Assembly (NCBI GenBank): GCA_946482625.1
Contig: CAMLSH010000040.1
Location: forward strand, 1-14,673
DNA: 14,673 nucleotides
Origin: an uncultured Opitutaceae bacterium
GTDB taxonomy: Bacteria; Verrucomicrobiota; Verrucomicrobiae; Opitutales; Opitutaceae
Direction: 5' to 3'
The notes beneath the pieces are model-generated. The model saw only the letters and a program-made list of their open reading frames with translations. It did not search any database and was not told the DNA's origin. Below, in pieces: positions 1 through 6,830 of this stretch (its first letter is position 1; each line of letters starts with the position of its first letter). Both the position numbers and the translations under genes were made by a program.

Positions 1-133
1 CAGTCTCGTCCGCGACAGGGACCGTAGCCTGAGCCTGTAGTGAGGAGGTGGTCCAGACCGCGAGTGCGGCGAGACATAGGGCCTCCGGTATACTCCGACG
101 GTAAGCGCGGGGTTTCATTCGCTTGGTGTTCAT
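1..133 (-). CDS. Partial exported protein, probable TonB-dependent receptor N-terminus
   Basis: An open frame runs from an ATG at 133 off the left edge without a stop (44 codons visible). It begins MNTKRMKPRAYRRSIPEA, followed by a hydrophobic stretch LCLAALAVWTTSSLQAQA and then TVPVADET. This is a classical signal peptide: basic n-region, hydrophobic core and a likely cleavage site after an A-x-A (QAQA). The mature start (PVADET) resembles that of the complete receptor in this window ([16 protein letters not shown]), so I infer a second TonB-dependent receptor, but the diagnostic plug domain lies outside the window. Met6 (118) is an alternative start. The start at 133 is preferred because an A/C-rich motif shared with other exported genes here ends 1 base before it. 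It is transcribed in the same direction as the galactan genes but lies behind their terminator, so it is probably a separate unit. Another exported protein is possible. Confidence 0.55.
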   Translation of the reverse strand, partial: MNTKRMKPRAYRRSIPEALCLAALAVWTTSSLQAQATVPVADET

Positions 134-478
134 AGGGTGTTGGGTGTTGGCGTTAGCAGGGCGAAATCGAAGTCAGATGGCCGGTGAACCGGTGACGGGA
201 CTCGTGATGATCCGGAGCGTTGCGGTGATGACCGGTCGGAGCATCGGCGAAAGGGGTTTGGGTCGTTTTCTAAGTCGGGGTTAAGGGTCGCGGGGCAGCT
301 TCCAAAACACGGAAGCCGAACCGCACATGTCTATTGGGGTAACCTCCGCATGTTATCCAACGAGCGCCGGTCGTGATATCACCTAAATGGGGGAATCTTC
401 GTGGAACCGGACCAATCGCTTCCGATTTGCGAGCGGCGCCCGAGAGCCCGGACTTTCGATCCGCTGTGCTCCTGCCGC
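134..478. other. Intergenic region with no recognisable gene
   Basis: This stretch separates the terminator of the galactan unit (479-515) from the start of the partial exported gene at 133, so it should hold that gene's promoter and leader on the minus strand. Short open frames exist on both strands, but none has family motifs or a convincing start. Visible structure: two imperfect direct repeats GTGATGATCCGG (204-215) and GTGATGACCGG (225-235), start to start 21 bp apart; a small inverted repeat GCTTCC/GGAAGC (298-303 and 311-316); and a perfect 10-bp palindrome GTGATATCAC (373-382). The GTTTNATNANTNATNAAAC operator found elsewhere in the window is absent here. No tRNA cloverleaf could be folded. 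Confidence 0.5.
135..150 (-). promoter_or_regulatory. A/C-rich start-proximal motif (CCAACACCCAACACCC)
   Basis: Read on the minus strand, CCAACACCCAACACCC ends one base before the ATG at 133 and contains two tandem CAACACC units. It takes the place where a Shine-Dalgarno would be expected. Similar motifs precede the GH53 gene starting at 1692 and the receptor gene starting at 9683. Its role is unknown; translation initiation or mRNA protection is a guess. Confidence 0.4.
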
Positions 479-515
479 AAAAAAGAAGCCGCGAAACCCA
501 TGGGGCTTCGCGGCT
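479..515 (-). terminator. Strong rho-independent terminator of the GH2-GH53 unit
   Basis: On the minus strand, arm AGCCGCGAAGCCC pairs with GGGTTTCGCGGCT around a CAT loop (13 pairs including one G-U; arms at 503-515 and 487-499). It is followed by TCTTTTTT (479-486). It lies 67 bases past the stop codon of the GH53 gene ending at 583, a standard intrinsic terminator arrangement, and closes the downstream galactan transcription unit before the next gene. Confidence 0.9.
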
Positions 516-582
516 CGTCTGGTTTCCGCTCACGACGGACAATATCCGCCGGGGTGTATGAGCGAAAAGCTGAAGCGAAAGC

Positions 583-1692
583 TCAGAACAGTTTAAACGC
601 GTCCATCGACCAGAGCGCCTTCCCGGTAAAGTCGAAGAGCGCCTGGTTTTCCCAGTTGTTGCCGGAGCTGGAATTGGTGTTGTCCCAGCCGTTGCCCGCG
701 ACCGGTGTCCAGGTGCCCTCCCAGTAGATCACGCCGGCGCCACGATTATTCGGCACAGAATTCACGATCGTGAGGATGCGCTTGATCATGTCGTATTGGC
801 CTTGCAACGACGCTGGGTAGCCGCTGACCAGCTGCGACGCTAGGCCGATGTTATTCGGCGCGGAGTCCCCCTCGGAGAGCGTAAACGGATACGCCGTCTC
901 CACGACGAGCACCGGCTTCGCGAAACGGCTCGCCGCGTTATTCAACGCGGTCTGGAGCGACGTGAGGCTGCCGTGCCAGTACGGATAATAGGAGACACCG
1001 GTGTAATCCCAGCTGATGCCCTGCGCCTTCACGTTGTCGAACCACCACTTGATCAGCTCCCAGTCGCCGCCCTTCGCAATGTGCAACACGATCGCCGTCG
1101 AGGAGCGCGCGGCCTTCGCGCCGTTGATCCCCGAGCGGATCAGCTGGCACATGTTGGCGAAGTTGTAGTTCACCGTGGAGAGCCGGCCCTCGTTCCAGAG
1201 CATGCCGTCGTTGATCTCGTTTCCGATCTGCACGTAGTCCGCCGGCGTGCCCTGATCGGCGAGGCCTTTGCAGATGTCGTACGTGTGGTTGTAGACCGCG
1301 GTGTTGAGCGCACTGAGATTATAGTTCCTCCAAGCTGCCGGCTTCGTCTGCTTGCCCGGATCGGCCCAGCTGTCGGAGTAGTGGAAATCGACGAGGATTT
1401 TATGTCCGAAGCTCTTCGCGCGTTTCGCCACGGCGAGCACGCGCGACTTGTTATGATAACCGTCGGGCGAGTTGACCCAGACTTTGAGGCGCACGGTATT
1501 CACGCCTCCATCGCGGAGGATCTTGAGCGCATCGTCCTGCCAGCCGGACGCGTAATAATATCGGCCGCCTTTATCCTCGCTCTTTTTGAGCGAGGAAACG
1601 TCGCAGCCTTTGATCCAGATGGCGCCGTGCGCCGACGATATAAACGCAGCCGCGAGCAGCGCGGCGAGAGGGAGTAGCCGGGGTATTTTCAT
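583..1692 (-). CDS. Secreted GH53 endo-beta-1,4-galactanase (copy 1)
   Basis: Glycoside hydrolase family 53 enzyme of 369 aa that would cleave internal beta-1,4-galactosidic bonds in galactan or type I arabinogalactan. A signal peptide is clear (MKIPRLLPLAALLAAAFISSAHG, cleavage near residue 23), so it acts in the periplasm or outside the cell. Family landmarks: VRLKVWVNS (67-75), DFHYSDSWADPGKQ (102-115), QIGNE with the acid/base Glu159, GVSYYPYWHG (232-241), VVETAYPF with the nucleophile Glu265, and GAGVIYWEGTW (318-328). Length is normal for a single-domain GH53. An in-frame ATG 60 bases further upstream (1752) would overlap the GH2 stop codon and put a basic, non-signal stretch in front, so the ATG at 1692 is chosen. 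It is second in a unit with the GH2 gene (59-base gap) and is followed by a strong terminator. Substrate follows from family knowledge; the fold and catalytic residues are read directly. Confidence 0.93.
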   Translation of the reverse strand: MKIPRLLPLAALLAAAFISSAHGAIWIKGCDVSSLKKSEDKGGRYYYASGWQDDALKILRDGGVNTVRLKVWVNSPDGYHNKSRVLAVAKRAKSFGHKILVDFHYSDSWADPGKQTKPAAWRNYNLSALNTAVYNHTYDICKGLADQGTPADYVQIGNEINDGMLWNEGRLSTVNYNFANMCQLIRSGINGAKAARSSTAIVLHIAKGGDWELIKWWFDNVKAQGISWDYTGVSYYPYWHGSLTSLQTALNNAASRFAKPVLVVETAYPFTLSEGDSAPNNIGLASQLVSGYPASLQGQYDMIKRILTIVNSVPNNRGAGVIYWEGTWTPVAGNGWDNTNSSSGNNWENQALFDFTGKALWSMDAFKLF

Positions 1693-1708
1693 GGGGGTAT
1701 GGGTTGGA
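1693..1708 (-). promoter_or_regulatory. A/C-rich start-proximal motif (TCCAACCCATACCCCC)
   Basis: On the minus strand TCCAACCCATACCCCC directly abuts the ATG at 1692. Its first 14 bases match TCCAACCCAAACCC upstream of the TonB-dependent receptor gene with one mismatch. No Shine-Dalgarno is present. The conservation beside two unrelated exported-protein genes suggests a function, but none is known to me. Confidence 0.45.
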
Positions 1709-1751
1709 TGTCGCCGCGCGGTTGCGCGGCGGAAAGCGGTCGAAGAAAACA

Positions 1752-4076
1752 CTACACGGGTTGAAGCCGGGCGGGCGGCGGTTCGCTTGACGCTGAAGCC
1801 CGTTTACCGGGCTCGCAGGGAACACGCAGCACGGCTGACAGCCCGCCGTACGTCGCGCGCAACTCGAAACCCTGCGTCGCCACCTCAGGCGGCAAACGTA
1901 ACACCGTGGACCCGATGCCCGCTTCGGCGCGAATCTGCGCAGGTCCCGCCAGCGAGGCCGCGCCGTCGACAGAAAACGTCACCGTGCCCGATTCCTCGAT
2001 ACAAAGCGCGCCCCGTCTGTCGCGTACGAACGCATGGACGATGACCACATCTGTCTCGTCCGCTCCGGGTGCGATGCCGAGCCCATCGATCGCCAGCTCA
2101 AGAGCGGCCGGCGTTTCCGGCGTCGAAACCCAGTGTGTGCAGCAAGGGAGATTTCCGATGAAGCCGATCGCCTCAAGTGCGCCCGGTGTGAAATGAGGAA
2201 GGTCGAAAACGAACGGCGGATGCGGCAGGTGTTGCGACATCCAGACGGCATCGGGACGTTTTCGATTCAGGGAACGGCCGTCGAGCCGCAGCTCGACCTC
2301 GTCGCAATTACTATAAACGAGCACGCGCAAATCCGACGCCGCGGTCCAGTGCGAGGCGATGAACACCACCGGCCCGCCCGTCCAGTTTGCTCCGCCTTCG
2401 GACGGGTCGCGCTGGCTCCGGTAGAAGTGATAGGAAAACTTCGGCAGGCGAAAAACATCCATGACGCCGCACGCCGCTCGCACGGGATGATAACCGCGCG
2501 CGTAGTCGAATATGCACCACTGTCCGTCGAGGACCGCGGGCGACGACAGCGTGTCGTTGAGCGCGATTTGATGATTCCACGCCTGCTGACGCAGACCGCG
2601 TTCGCCCGACGCGCGAAACTGCCGCGCATTGCTCCACGCCTCGTGCACGCCCGCGCCCGTTTTCTGATCGAAGCCTTCGTTCGCCGCGTAGAACTCCCAG
2701 TCGCCGTATTCGGCGATGACGAGCGCCTTGTCTCCATTTTGCCAGCGATGGATTTCCCCGTGTTGACGCGAGTGGATGAACACGTCGTAGCGATCCATCC
2801 AGCCGCAGGTGAACATTTGATCCCCCGGCATCTCCTCATGTCCGATCGCGTGAAGCCGCGCCATGAACTCCTCCGGCATCTGCGTCTCGTTGAGCGACAA
2901 TTCCCAGAGAACGACGCACGGATGATTGCGGTCGCGCCTGATCACGTCGCGGGCGTTTTGGTAGCACGCGCGTTGAAACGTTTCGCCACCGATAAATTGC
3001 CAGCCGGGAATCGCGTTCATGACCACGATACCCAGCTCGTCGCACGCATCGAGGAAGTGCGGCGACTGCGGATAGTGCGAGAGCCTCACATAATCGAAAC
3101 CCGCCTCCTTGATGCGGCGCGCGTCGCGAAACTGCGCCACCCGCGATACCGCGTAACCGACGTAGGGAGTTTCTTGATGCCGATTGGTACCACGTAGCCT
3201 AATGCGCCGGCCGTTGAGCTGAAAACCGCCTGAGCGCGAAAAATCTATGCGCCGCAGTCCGACACGCTCGATCCGCTCGTCCAGCACGTGACCGCTGGCC
3301 GAACGGACCGTGATCCGCGCCTCGTGCAGAAAAGGCGTATCGATACTCCAGAGACGCGGCCGCGGCACCGTAAGAGTCAGTTCAGTGTGCGCGCTTTGAT
3401 CCGCGCCGAATTCCACCTCGGCGCTCGTGGCGTAAGCCACTCGCTGGCCGTCGAAAAGCAGTTCCACGCCGATCAGAGCCGTCTGCTTTGTGACTCCGCT
3501 GTTGCGCACATGCGTCCTCACGCTGACGACCGCGCTCTCCGAAGACGCTTCGATCGTGCGAACAAAAACGCCCCCGCCCGCCATCTCCCCGGCACCGACG
3601 GGATCGGTGATGTGAACAGGCGGGTACACGCGTAGTTCGACTTCGCGATAAAGCCCGCCGTACCAGCAGAAATCGAGATCGGCGTACGGCTTGCCGGGCG
3701 GCACGTCGGGGTGATCGCGATTATCGAGCGCGAGGACCAGCGTGTGCGTTTCGCCATCGGCGAGCGCGTTCGTGAGATCGATCTCGAACGGCAGATAACC
3801 ACCGACGTGACGCCCGCACTCCACGTCATCGACGAAGACTTTCGTCGTATGCATGGCTGCGCCCACGTTGAGAATATACCGGCTCCCCCGCGCCGCTGTG
3901 GTGGAGGCTTGCAAGGTGCGACGATACTCGCACTCGCCGAGCCAATGCTCGCGTCCGTCGAGATCGGGGCGAAACGGCGTATGCGGCAGATCGACGCGCT
4001 CCCATGCGGAAGCCGTCGCGGCGGGAGAAATCCGCCGAAATTCCCAGTCACGATCGAGCCGATGGCACTCAGTCAT
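1752..4076 (-). CDS. GH2 family glycoside hydrolase, probable cytoplasmic beta-galactosidase
   Basis: 774-aa glycoside hydrolase family 2 enzyme. Order of domains: N-terminal sugar-binding jelly roll (about 1-150, with WLGECEYRR and FCWYGGLYREVEL), Ig-like domain (about 155-275), TIM barrel (about 280-560), then a DUF4982-like domain (about 570-650, VLVYSNCDEVELRLDGRSL) and a C-terminal Ig-like domain (about 655-755). Barrel landmarks include RGTNRHQETPYVGYA (295-309), LSLNE with the acid/base Glu397, and VIAEYGDW with the nucleophile Glu456. No signal peptide is seen, so it should act in the cytosol on imported beta-galactosides. The family also contains beta-glucuronidases and mannosidases; the galactosidase call rests on the flanking galactanases and the transporter. 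It starts its own unit 174 bases past the regulator's stop codon, with a palindromic operator at 4158-4176. No good Shine-Dalgarno is present. Confidence 0.85.
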   Translation of the reverse strand: MTECHRLDRDWEFRRISPAATASAWERVDLPHTPFRPDLDGREHWLGECEYRRTLQASTTAARGSRYILNVGAAMHTTKVFVDDVECGRHVGGYLPFEIDLTNALADGETHTLVLALDNRDHPDVPPGKPYADLDFCWYGGLYREVELRVYPPVHITDPVGAGEMAGGGVFVRTIEASSESAVVSVRTHVRNSGVTKQTALIGVELLFDGQRVAYATSAEVEFGADQSAHTELTLTVPRPRLWSIDTPFLHEARITVRSASGHVLDERIERVGLRRIDFSRSGGFQLNGRRIRLRGTNRHQETPYVGYAVSRVAQFRDARRIKEAGFDYVRLSHYPQSPHFLDACDELGIVVMNAIPGWQFIGGETFQRACYQNARDVIRRDRNHPCVVLWELSLNETQMPEEFMARLHAIGHEEMPGDQMFTCGWMDRYDVFIHSRQHGEIHRWQNGDKALVIAEYGDWEFYAANEGFDQKTGAGVHEAWSNARQFRASGERGLRQQAWNHQIALNDTLSSPAVLDGQWCIFDYARGYHPVRAACGVMDVFRLPKFSYHFYRSQRDPSEGGANWTGGPVVFIASHWTAASDLRVLVYSNCDEVELRLDGRSLNRKRPDAVWMSQHLPHPPFVFDLPHFTPGALEAIGFIGNLPCCTHWVSTPETPAALELAIDGLGIAPGADETDVVIVHAFVRDRRGALCIEESGTVTFSVDGAASLAGPAQIRAEAGIGSTVLRLPPEVATQGFELRATYGGLSAVLRVPCEPGKRASASSEPPPARLQPV

Positions 4077-4157
4077 GGATTGAATTAGATTCCAGCACCG
4101 CGCGTCCGAGGTGCCGGGCGCGTTCCATCTCGGAACCGGCGCGGCTGACTACAATCT

Positions 4158-4176
4158 GTTTCATCATTTATTAAAC
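4158..4176 (-). promoter_or_regulatory. Candidate LacI-family operator, GH2-GH53 unit
   Basis: Minus strand GTTTAATAAATGATGAAAC fits the palindrome GTTTNATNANTNATNAAAC at all 14 fixed positions. It lies 81 bases upstream of the GH2 start codon and just downstream of a possible -10 element. A second copy (15 of 19 bases identical in + orientation) lies upstream of the galactanase-receptor-symporter-regulator unit at 10915-10933. A LacI-family gene sits directly upstream, so it is the obvious binding protein, but binding is inferred. Confidence 0.65.
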
Positions 4177-4185
4177 TCTTTGAAA

Positions 4186-4215
4186 TTTAGACGCGAGATG
4201 TGTCCCGGTTTTGAA
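4186..4215 (-). promoter_or_regulatory. Possible promoter of the GH2-GH53 unit
   Basis: On the minus strand, TTCAAA (4210-4215) and TCTAAA (4186-4191) are separated by 18 bases; each matches the sigma-70 hexamers at 4 of 6 positions. The operator begins 9 bases downstream of the -10 hexamer, so bound repressor would overlap the start of transcription. The match is weak, and the case rests mainly on the arrangement and on the A+T content of this spot. Confidence 0.3.
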
Positions 4216-4250
4216 TAAGTGATCGTCCAAGCGGGTTCGGTCGGTGCGCC

Positions 4251-5306
4251 TTACGAAACGGAGTCCCGTTCGATCAAGCGCACCGGCAGGCTGAGCTGCC
4301 GGGTTTGGATGCGTTCCCCAGCCGTCAAAGCGTCCATCATGACAGCCGCCTGCTCGGCCATATCGCGCAGCGGTTCCTCGATCGTGGTGAGCGGCGGATT
4401 CTGGATGATGGAAATACCTTCGTTCTCGCCGCCAATGAGCGAGATATCCTGCGGAACTTTGAGGCCCATCACGTACGTGAGGATGTGCAGGCACTCCATC
4501 GCCTGAAAACTCGTACCCGGCGCGTAAATACTATCCGCCCCAGCGCGCACGACGCGGGTGACTGCGGAGAAATGGTTTACTCCCGGCGCCATCGGCAGCA
4601 GCAAACGGTCGTCGGCCTCCACTTTGGCCTCAGCCAGAGCTTTGCGCACACCCTTCAATCGCTCCAAAAACGGCGGGGTGTCGCCTCCCATGAAGGCGAT
4701 CTTCCGCTTGCCTCGTGCGATGAAATGCTTCGCGGCCAGGTAACCCGAGCTGAAGTGATCGGAACAGACCGTGAGCTGGCGCGAGGTGGCGTCGAATTTA
4801 TCCATGTACACGACCGGCAAGCGCGTCTCGAGCTCGGCGAGCATGGAGCGCAGGCCCTTATCGAACGTGACAGCGACGATGCCGTCGAGGAATGCGCCCG
4901 GGAGCTGCTCGAACGGGTTGGAGGGCAGCAACAGGCCGATGTTGCGGCGGGAGAATGCGAATGCGAGATGCGCGGTCAGTGTCGCCGCGTAGCCTTCGAT
5001 CCGGTCGGTAAACGTGGGCTCCGACAAGATGGCGATCTGTCGCGTGCGAACGGATACCTGCGGCTTGAGATTGAGCTCTTTCGCGGCGCGCAAGATGCGT
5101 TCGCGCGTCTCAGGTTTCACCTTGTCGCGGTTGTTGAGCACGCGGCTAACGGTACCGGGCGAGACCTCGGCGAGACGGGCAAGATCGTAGATCGTGGCTT
5201 TCTTTCCGGGGCGCGGGGCAGGCTGCGAGCGGCTCATGCCGCCACCATGGACCGCACGCGCACTGGGCGGCGATTTTTTTGTGTCGGGATTGAACGGCGA
5301 AGTCAT
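4251..5306 (-). CDS. LacI-family transcriptional regulator
   Basis: 351-aa LacI/GalR-type regulator. A helix-turn-helix at residues 36-80 (TIYDLARLAEVSPGTVSRVL) is followed by a periplasmic-binding-protein-like effector domain ending with the usual PPLTTIEEPLRDMAEQA segment. It would bind a sugar, probably galactose or a galacto-oligosaccharide, and control the galactan genes. Palindromes at 4158-4176 and 10915-10933 are candidate operators, the latter giving autoregulation. Between the DNA-binding head (KELN, 76-79) and the first effector-domain strand (IAIL) there are only about 11 residues, where Escherichia coli LacI has 17, and the usual hinge-helix pattern (A-x-x-L) is missing. The start at 5306 lies 25 bases after the symporter stop codon; a start at 5237 (MSRSQPAPRP) giving 328 aa is also possible. 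The longest frame would overlap the symporter gene and is disfavoured. Confidence 0.9.
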   Translation of the reverse strand: MTSPFNPDTKKSPPSARAVHGGGMSRSQPAPRPGKKATIYDLARLAEVSPGTVSRVLNNRDKVKPETRERILRAAKELNLKPQVSVRTRQIAILSEPTFTDRIEGYAATLTAHLAFAFSRRNIGLLLPSNPFEQLPGAFLDGIVAVTFDKGLRSMLAELETRLPVVYMDKFDATSRQLTVCSDHFSSGYLAAKHFIARGKRKIAFMGGDTPPFLERLKGVRKALAEAKVEADDRLLLPMAPGVNHFSAVTRVVRAGADSIYAPGTSFQAMECLHILTYVMGLKVPQDISLIGGENEGISIIQNPPLTTIEEPLRDMAEQAAVMMDALTAGERIQTRQLSLPVRLIERDSVS

Positions 5307-5331
5307 GACAAGTGAGTTTGAAGTGGCTCGC

Positions 5332-6789
5332 TCAGACTTTGCCGCGCCGGGCTTCGAGCGCGTCGCGAATCTCATACGCGCGCTGACGGTTGAGCGGATA
5401 GAACGCGAGAATCCCGATCGCGCCGACCGCCCAGAGAGCCGTCGTGGCGGTGAAGATCACCCGCATATTGAAAATCGCCTCGGGATGCTGGGCACCTTCG
5501 AGCTTCGCATCGAAACCCGCAAAATTGAGCGCCAGTCCGGTGCCAAAGAACGCGAGCGAGTAGCCGGTTTTCTGGAGCCACGAAAAAATCGCGCCAAACA
5601 TGCCCTCGCGGCGCTGCCCGTGGCGGAGTTCGTCGTCGTCACAGATGTCGGCGAACATCGACGGCGTCAGCACATTGATCGCGATCCAGACTGGTCCGCA
5701 GAGCAGCGGATCGAGCATGATCTTCCATGGATTGCCGCCGGGCGTGAAGAGCATCCATTTCCCGATCGAGCCGATGAGCACCAGAACGAAGGTTGCCACC
5801 AACGTGGTGCGCTTGCCGAACCGGTTGGCGCACCAGTTCACCGGGTAAATCCCGAGGATACCGATCACGGCGTACCCAGACGAGAGCCACGCTTTCCAGA
5901 CCGATCCCGCCATCACATCGCCTCCCTGCATGTAGTAAACCAGCAGGTAATAATCGATGCTGCTGGAAAGCATGCCCGCCACGACTTGGAAAATCGTGAG
6001 CCCTGTCAGCACGCGGAAAGCGCGATTCTTAAAAGCTTCTCGCACGCTCGCGAAAAACCGCACGCGCGGCTGCTTCGCGGCCTTTTTAAAATAGCGCTCC
6101 TTCACGAACAGCGCCGGCAGCACGCCGAGCAGTCCCATGATCAAGACCGCAATCCCCCACCCGACCACACGCACGCCCATCATCACAGTGCCGAACATCG
6201 CGAGCTGCGTGAGCGGAAATATCCACTGATAGATGAACTCCCCCGCCTTGCCGAAAAATCCGCCAAACGCCGAGACGCGCGTGCGCTCCTGATAGTCCGG
6301 CGTCATCTCATACGTGAGACTCATCAGCGGAACCGAGAAAACGGAGAAGCACGTGTAGAACACGAGCAGCGTGGAAACCAGATACGCGAGCATCGCGCCT
6401 TGGCTCCAGTGCGTCGGCACCATCCAGATCGCGCCGAACGCGAGCGCCTGTAGCAACGCACCTGCCACGATAAACGGTTTGCGACGGCCAAAGCGCGACT
6501 GGCAGTTATCTGATAAGTATCCGACAACCGGATCCACCAGCGCATCCCAAAAACGCGGCACCGCCAGCGCCAGCCCCAGCAATGCCGGATCCAGCTTCAG
6601 TGTCATCTGATAAACCGGGATCGTCAGGCCTTTCACCGCCGCATTGCCGAAAAACAGCGGGAGAAACCCGGAGCCCAGCGCCGTCTTCTCCCAGAAGCCG
6701 ACCTTGTCCTCCGGACGCGTGACGCGCTCGGTTGTGGTGTCGGCGCCAGTCGGTGCCGCAAGAGGAACTGTGTCGGGATCTGGTTTCAC
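5332..6789 (-). CDS. GPH-family (MelB-like) sugar:cation symporter
   Basis: 485-aa inner-membrane transporter of the glycoside-pentoside-hexuronide:cation symporter family in the major facilitator superfamily. The family signature is clear: [17 protein letters not shown] (78-94), with Asp82 and Asp86 at the positions used for cation coupling in MelB, then the cytoplasmic loop RFGRRKPF (99-106). About twelve hydrophobic segments follow, with a long charged mid-loop ([17 protein letters not shown]) between the two halves. In this locus it would carry galactobiose or larger galacto-oligosaccharides from the periplasm to the cytosol, where the GH2 enzyme acts. The start is a GTG at 6789, since no in-frame ATG exists near the N-terminus. 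A hairpin lies a few bases upstream (6795-6822). The regulator gene begins 25 bases after its stop codon, suggesting co-transcription. The exact sugar is inferred from context only. Confidence 0.9.
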   Translation of the reverse strand: MKPDPDTVPLAAPTGADTTTERVTRPEDKVGFWEKTALGSGFLPLFFGNAAVKGLTIPVYQMTLKLDPALLGLALAVPRFWDALVDPVVGYLSDNCQSRFGRRKPFIVAGALLQALAFGAIWMVPTHWSQGAMLAYLVSTLLVFYTCFSVFSVPLMSLTYEMTPDYQERTRVSAFGGFFGKAGEFIYQWIFPLTQLAMFGTVMMGVRVVGWGIAVLIMGLLGVLPALFVKERYFKKAAKQPRVRFFASVREAFKNRAFRVLTGLTIFQVVAGMLSSSIDYYLLVYYMQGGDVMAGSVWKAWLSSGYAVIGILGIYPVNWCANRFGKRTTLVATFVLVLIGSIGKWMLFTPGGNPWKIMLDPLLCGPVWIAINVLTPSMFADICDDDELRHGQRREGMFGAIFSWLQKTGYSLAFFGTGLALNFAGFDAKLEGAQHPEAIFNMRVIFTATTALWAVGAIGILAFYPLNRQRAYEIRDALEARRGKV

Positions 6790-6794
6790 GATAG

Positions 6795-6822
6795 AAAAGG
6801 GGCACGCGTCAACCGCGTGCCC
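6795..6822 (-). terminator. Intercistronic hairpin after the receptor gene, terminator-like
   Basis: On the minus strand GGGCACGCG (6814-6822) and CGCGTGCCC (6800-6808) form a perfect 9-bp stem around loop GTTGA, followed by CTTTTCT. It lies 8 bases past the receptor stop codon and ends 5 bases before the GTG of the symporter. The short T run suggests partial termination, or a 3'-end-protecting structure that lowers expression of the symporter relative to the receptor. Confidence 0.75.
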
Positions 6823-6830
6823 GTGGATGA

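Noticed and set aside
390..478. Possible tRNA or tRNA remnant on the minus strand
   Set aside because: A TCGC/GCGA arm resembling an anticodon stem and a GGTTCC stretch are present, but no acceptor stem, proper T-loop or 7-base anticodon loop can be formed.
270..596. Short overlapping frames on both strands downstream of the galactanase terminator
   Set aside because: They run through a perfect intrinsic terminator (479-515), have no family resemblance and no good start signals.
2034..3197. 387-codon plus-strand frame antisense to GH2
   Set aside because: No recognisable motifs, Arg-rich, and fully inside the GH2 gene, whose catalytic and domain motifs are intact.
5194..6453. 419-codon plus-strand frame across the symporter and regulator genes
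   Set aside because: Composition rich in Arg, His and Glu and no hydrophobic or domain pattern. Both minus-strand genes are convincing, and the frame spans their boundary.
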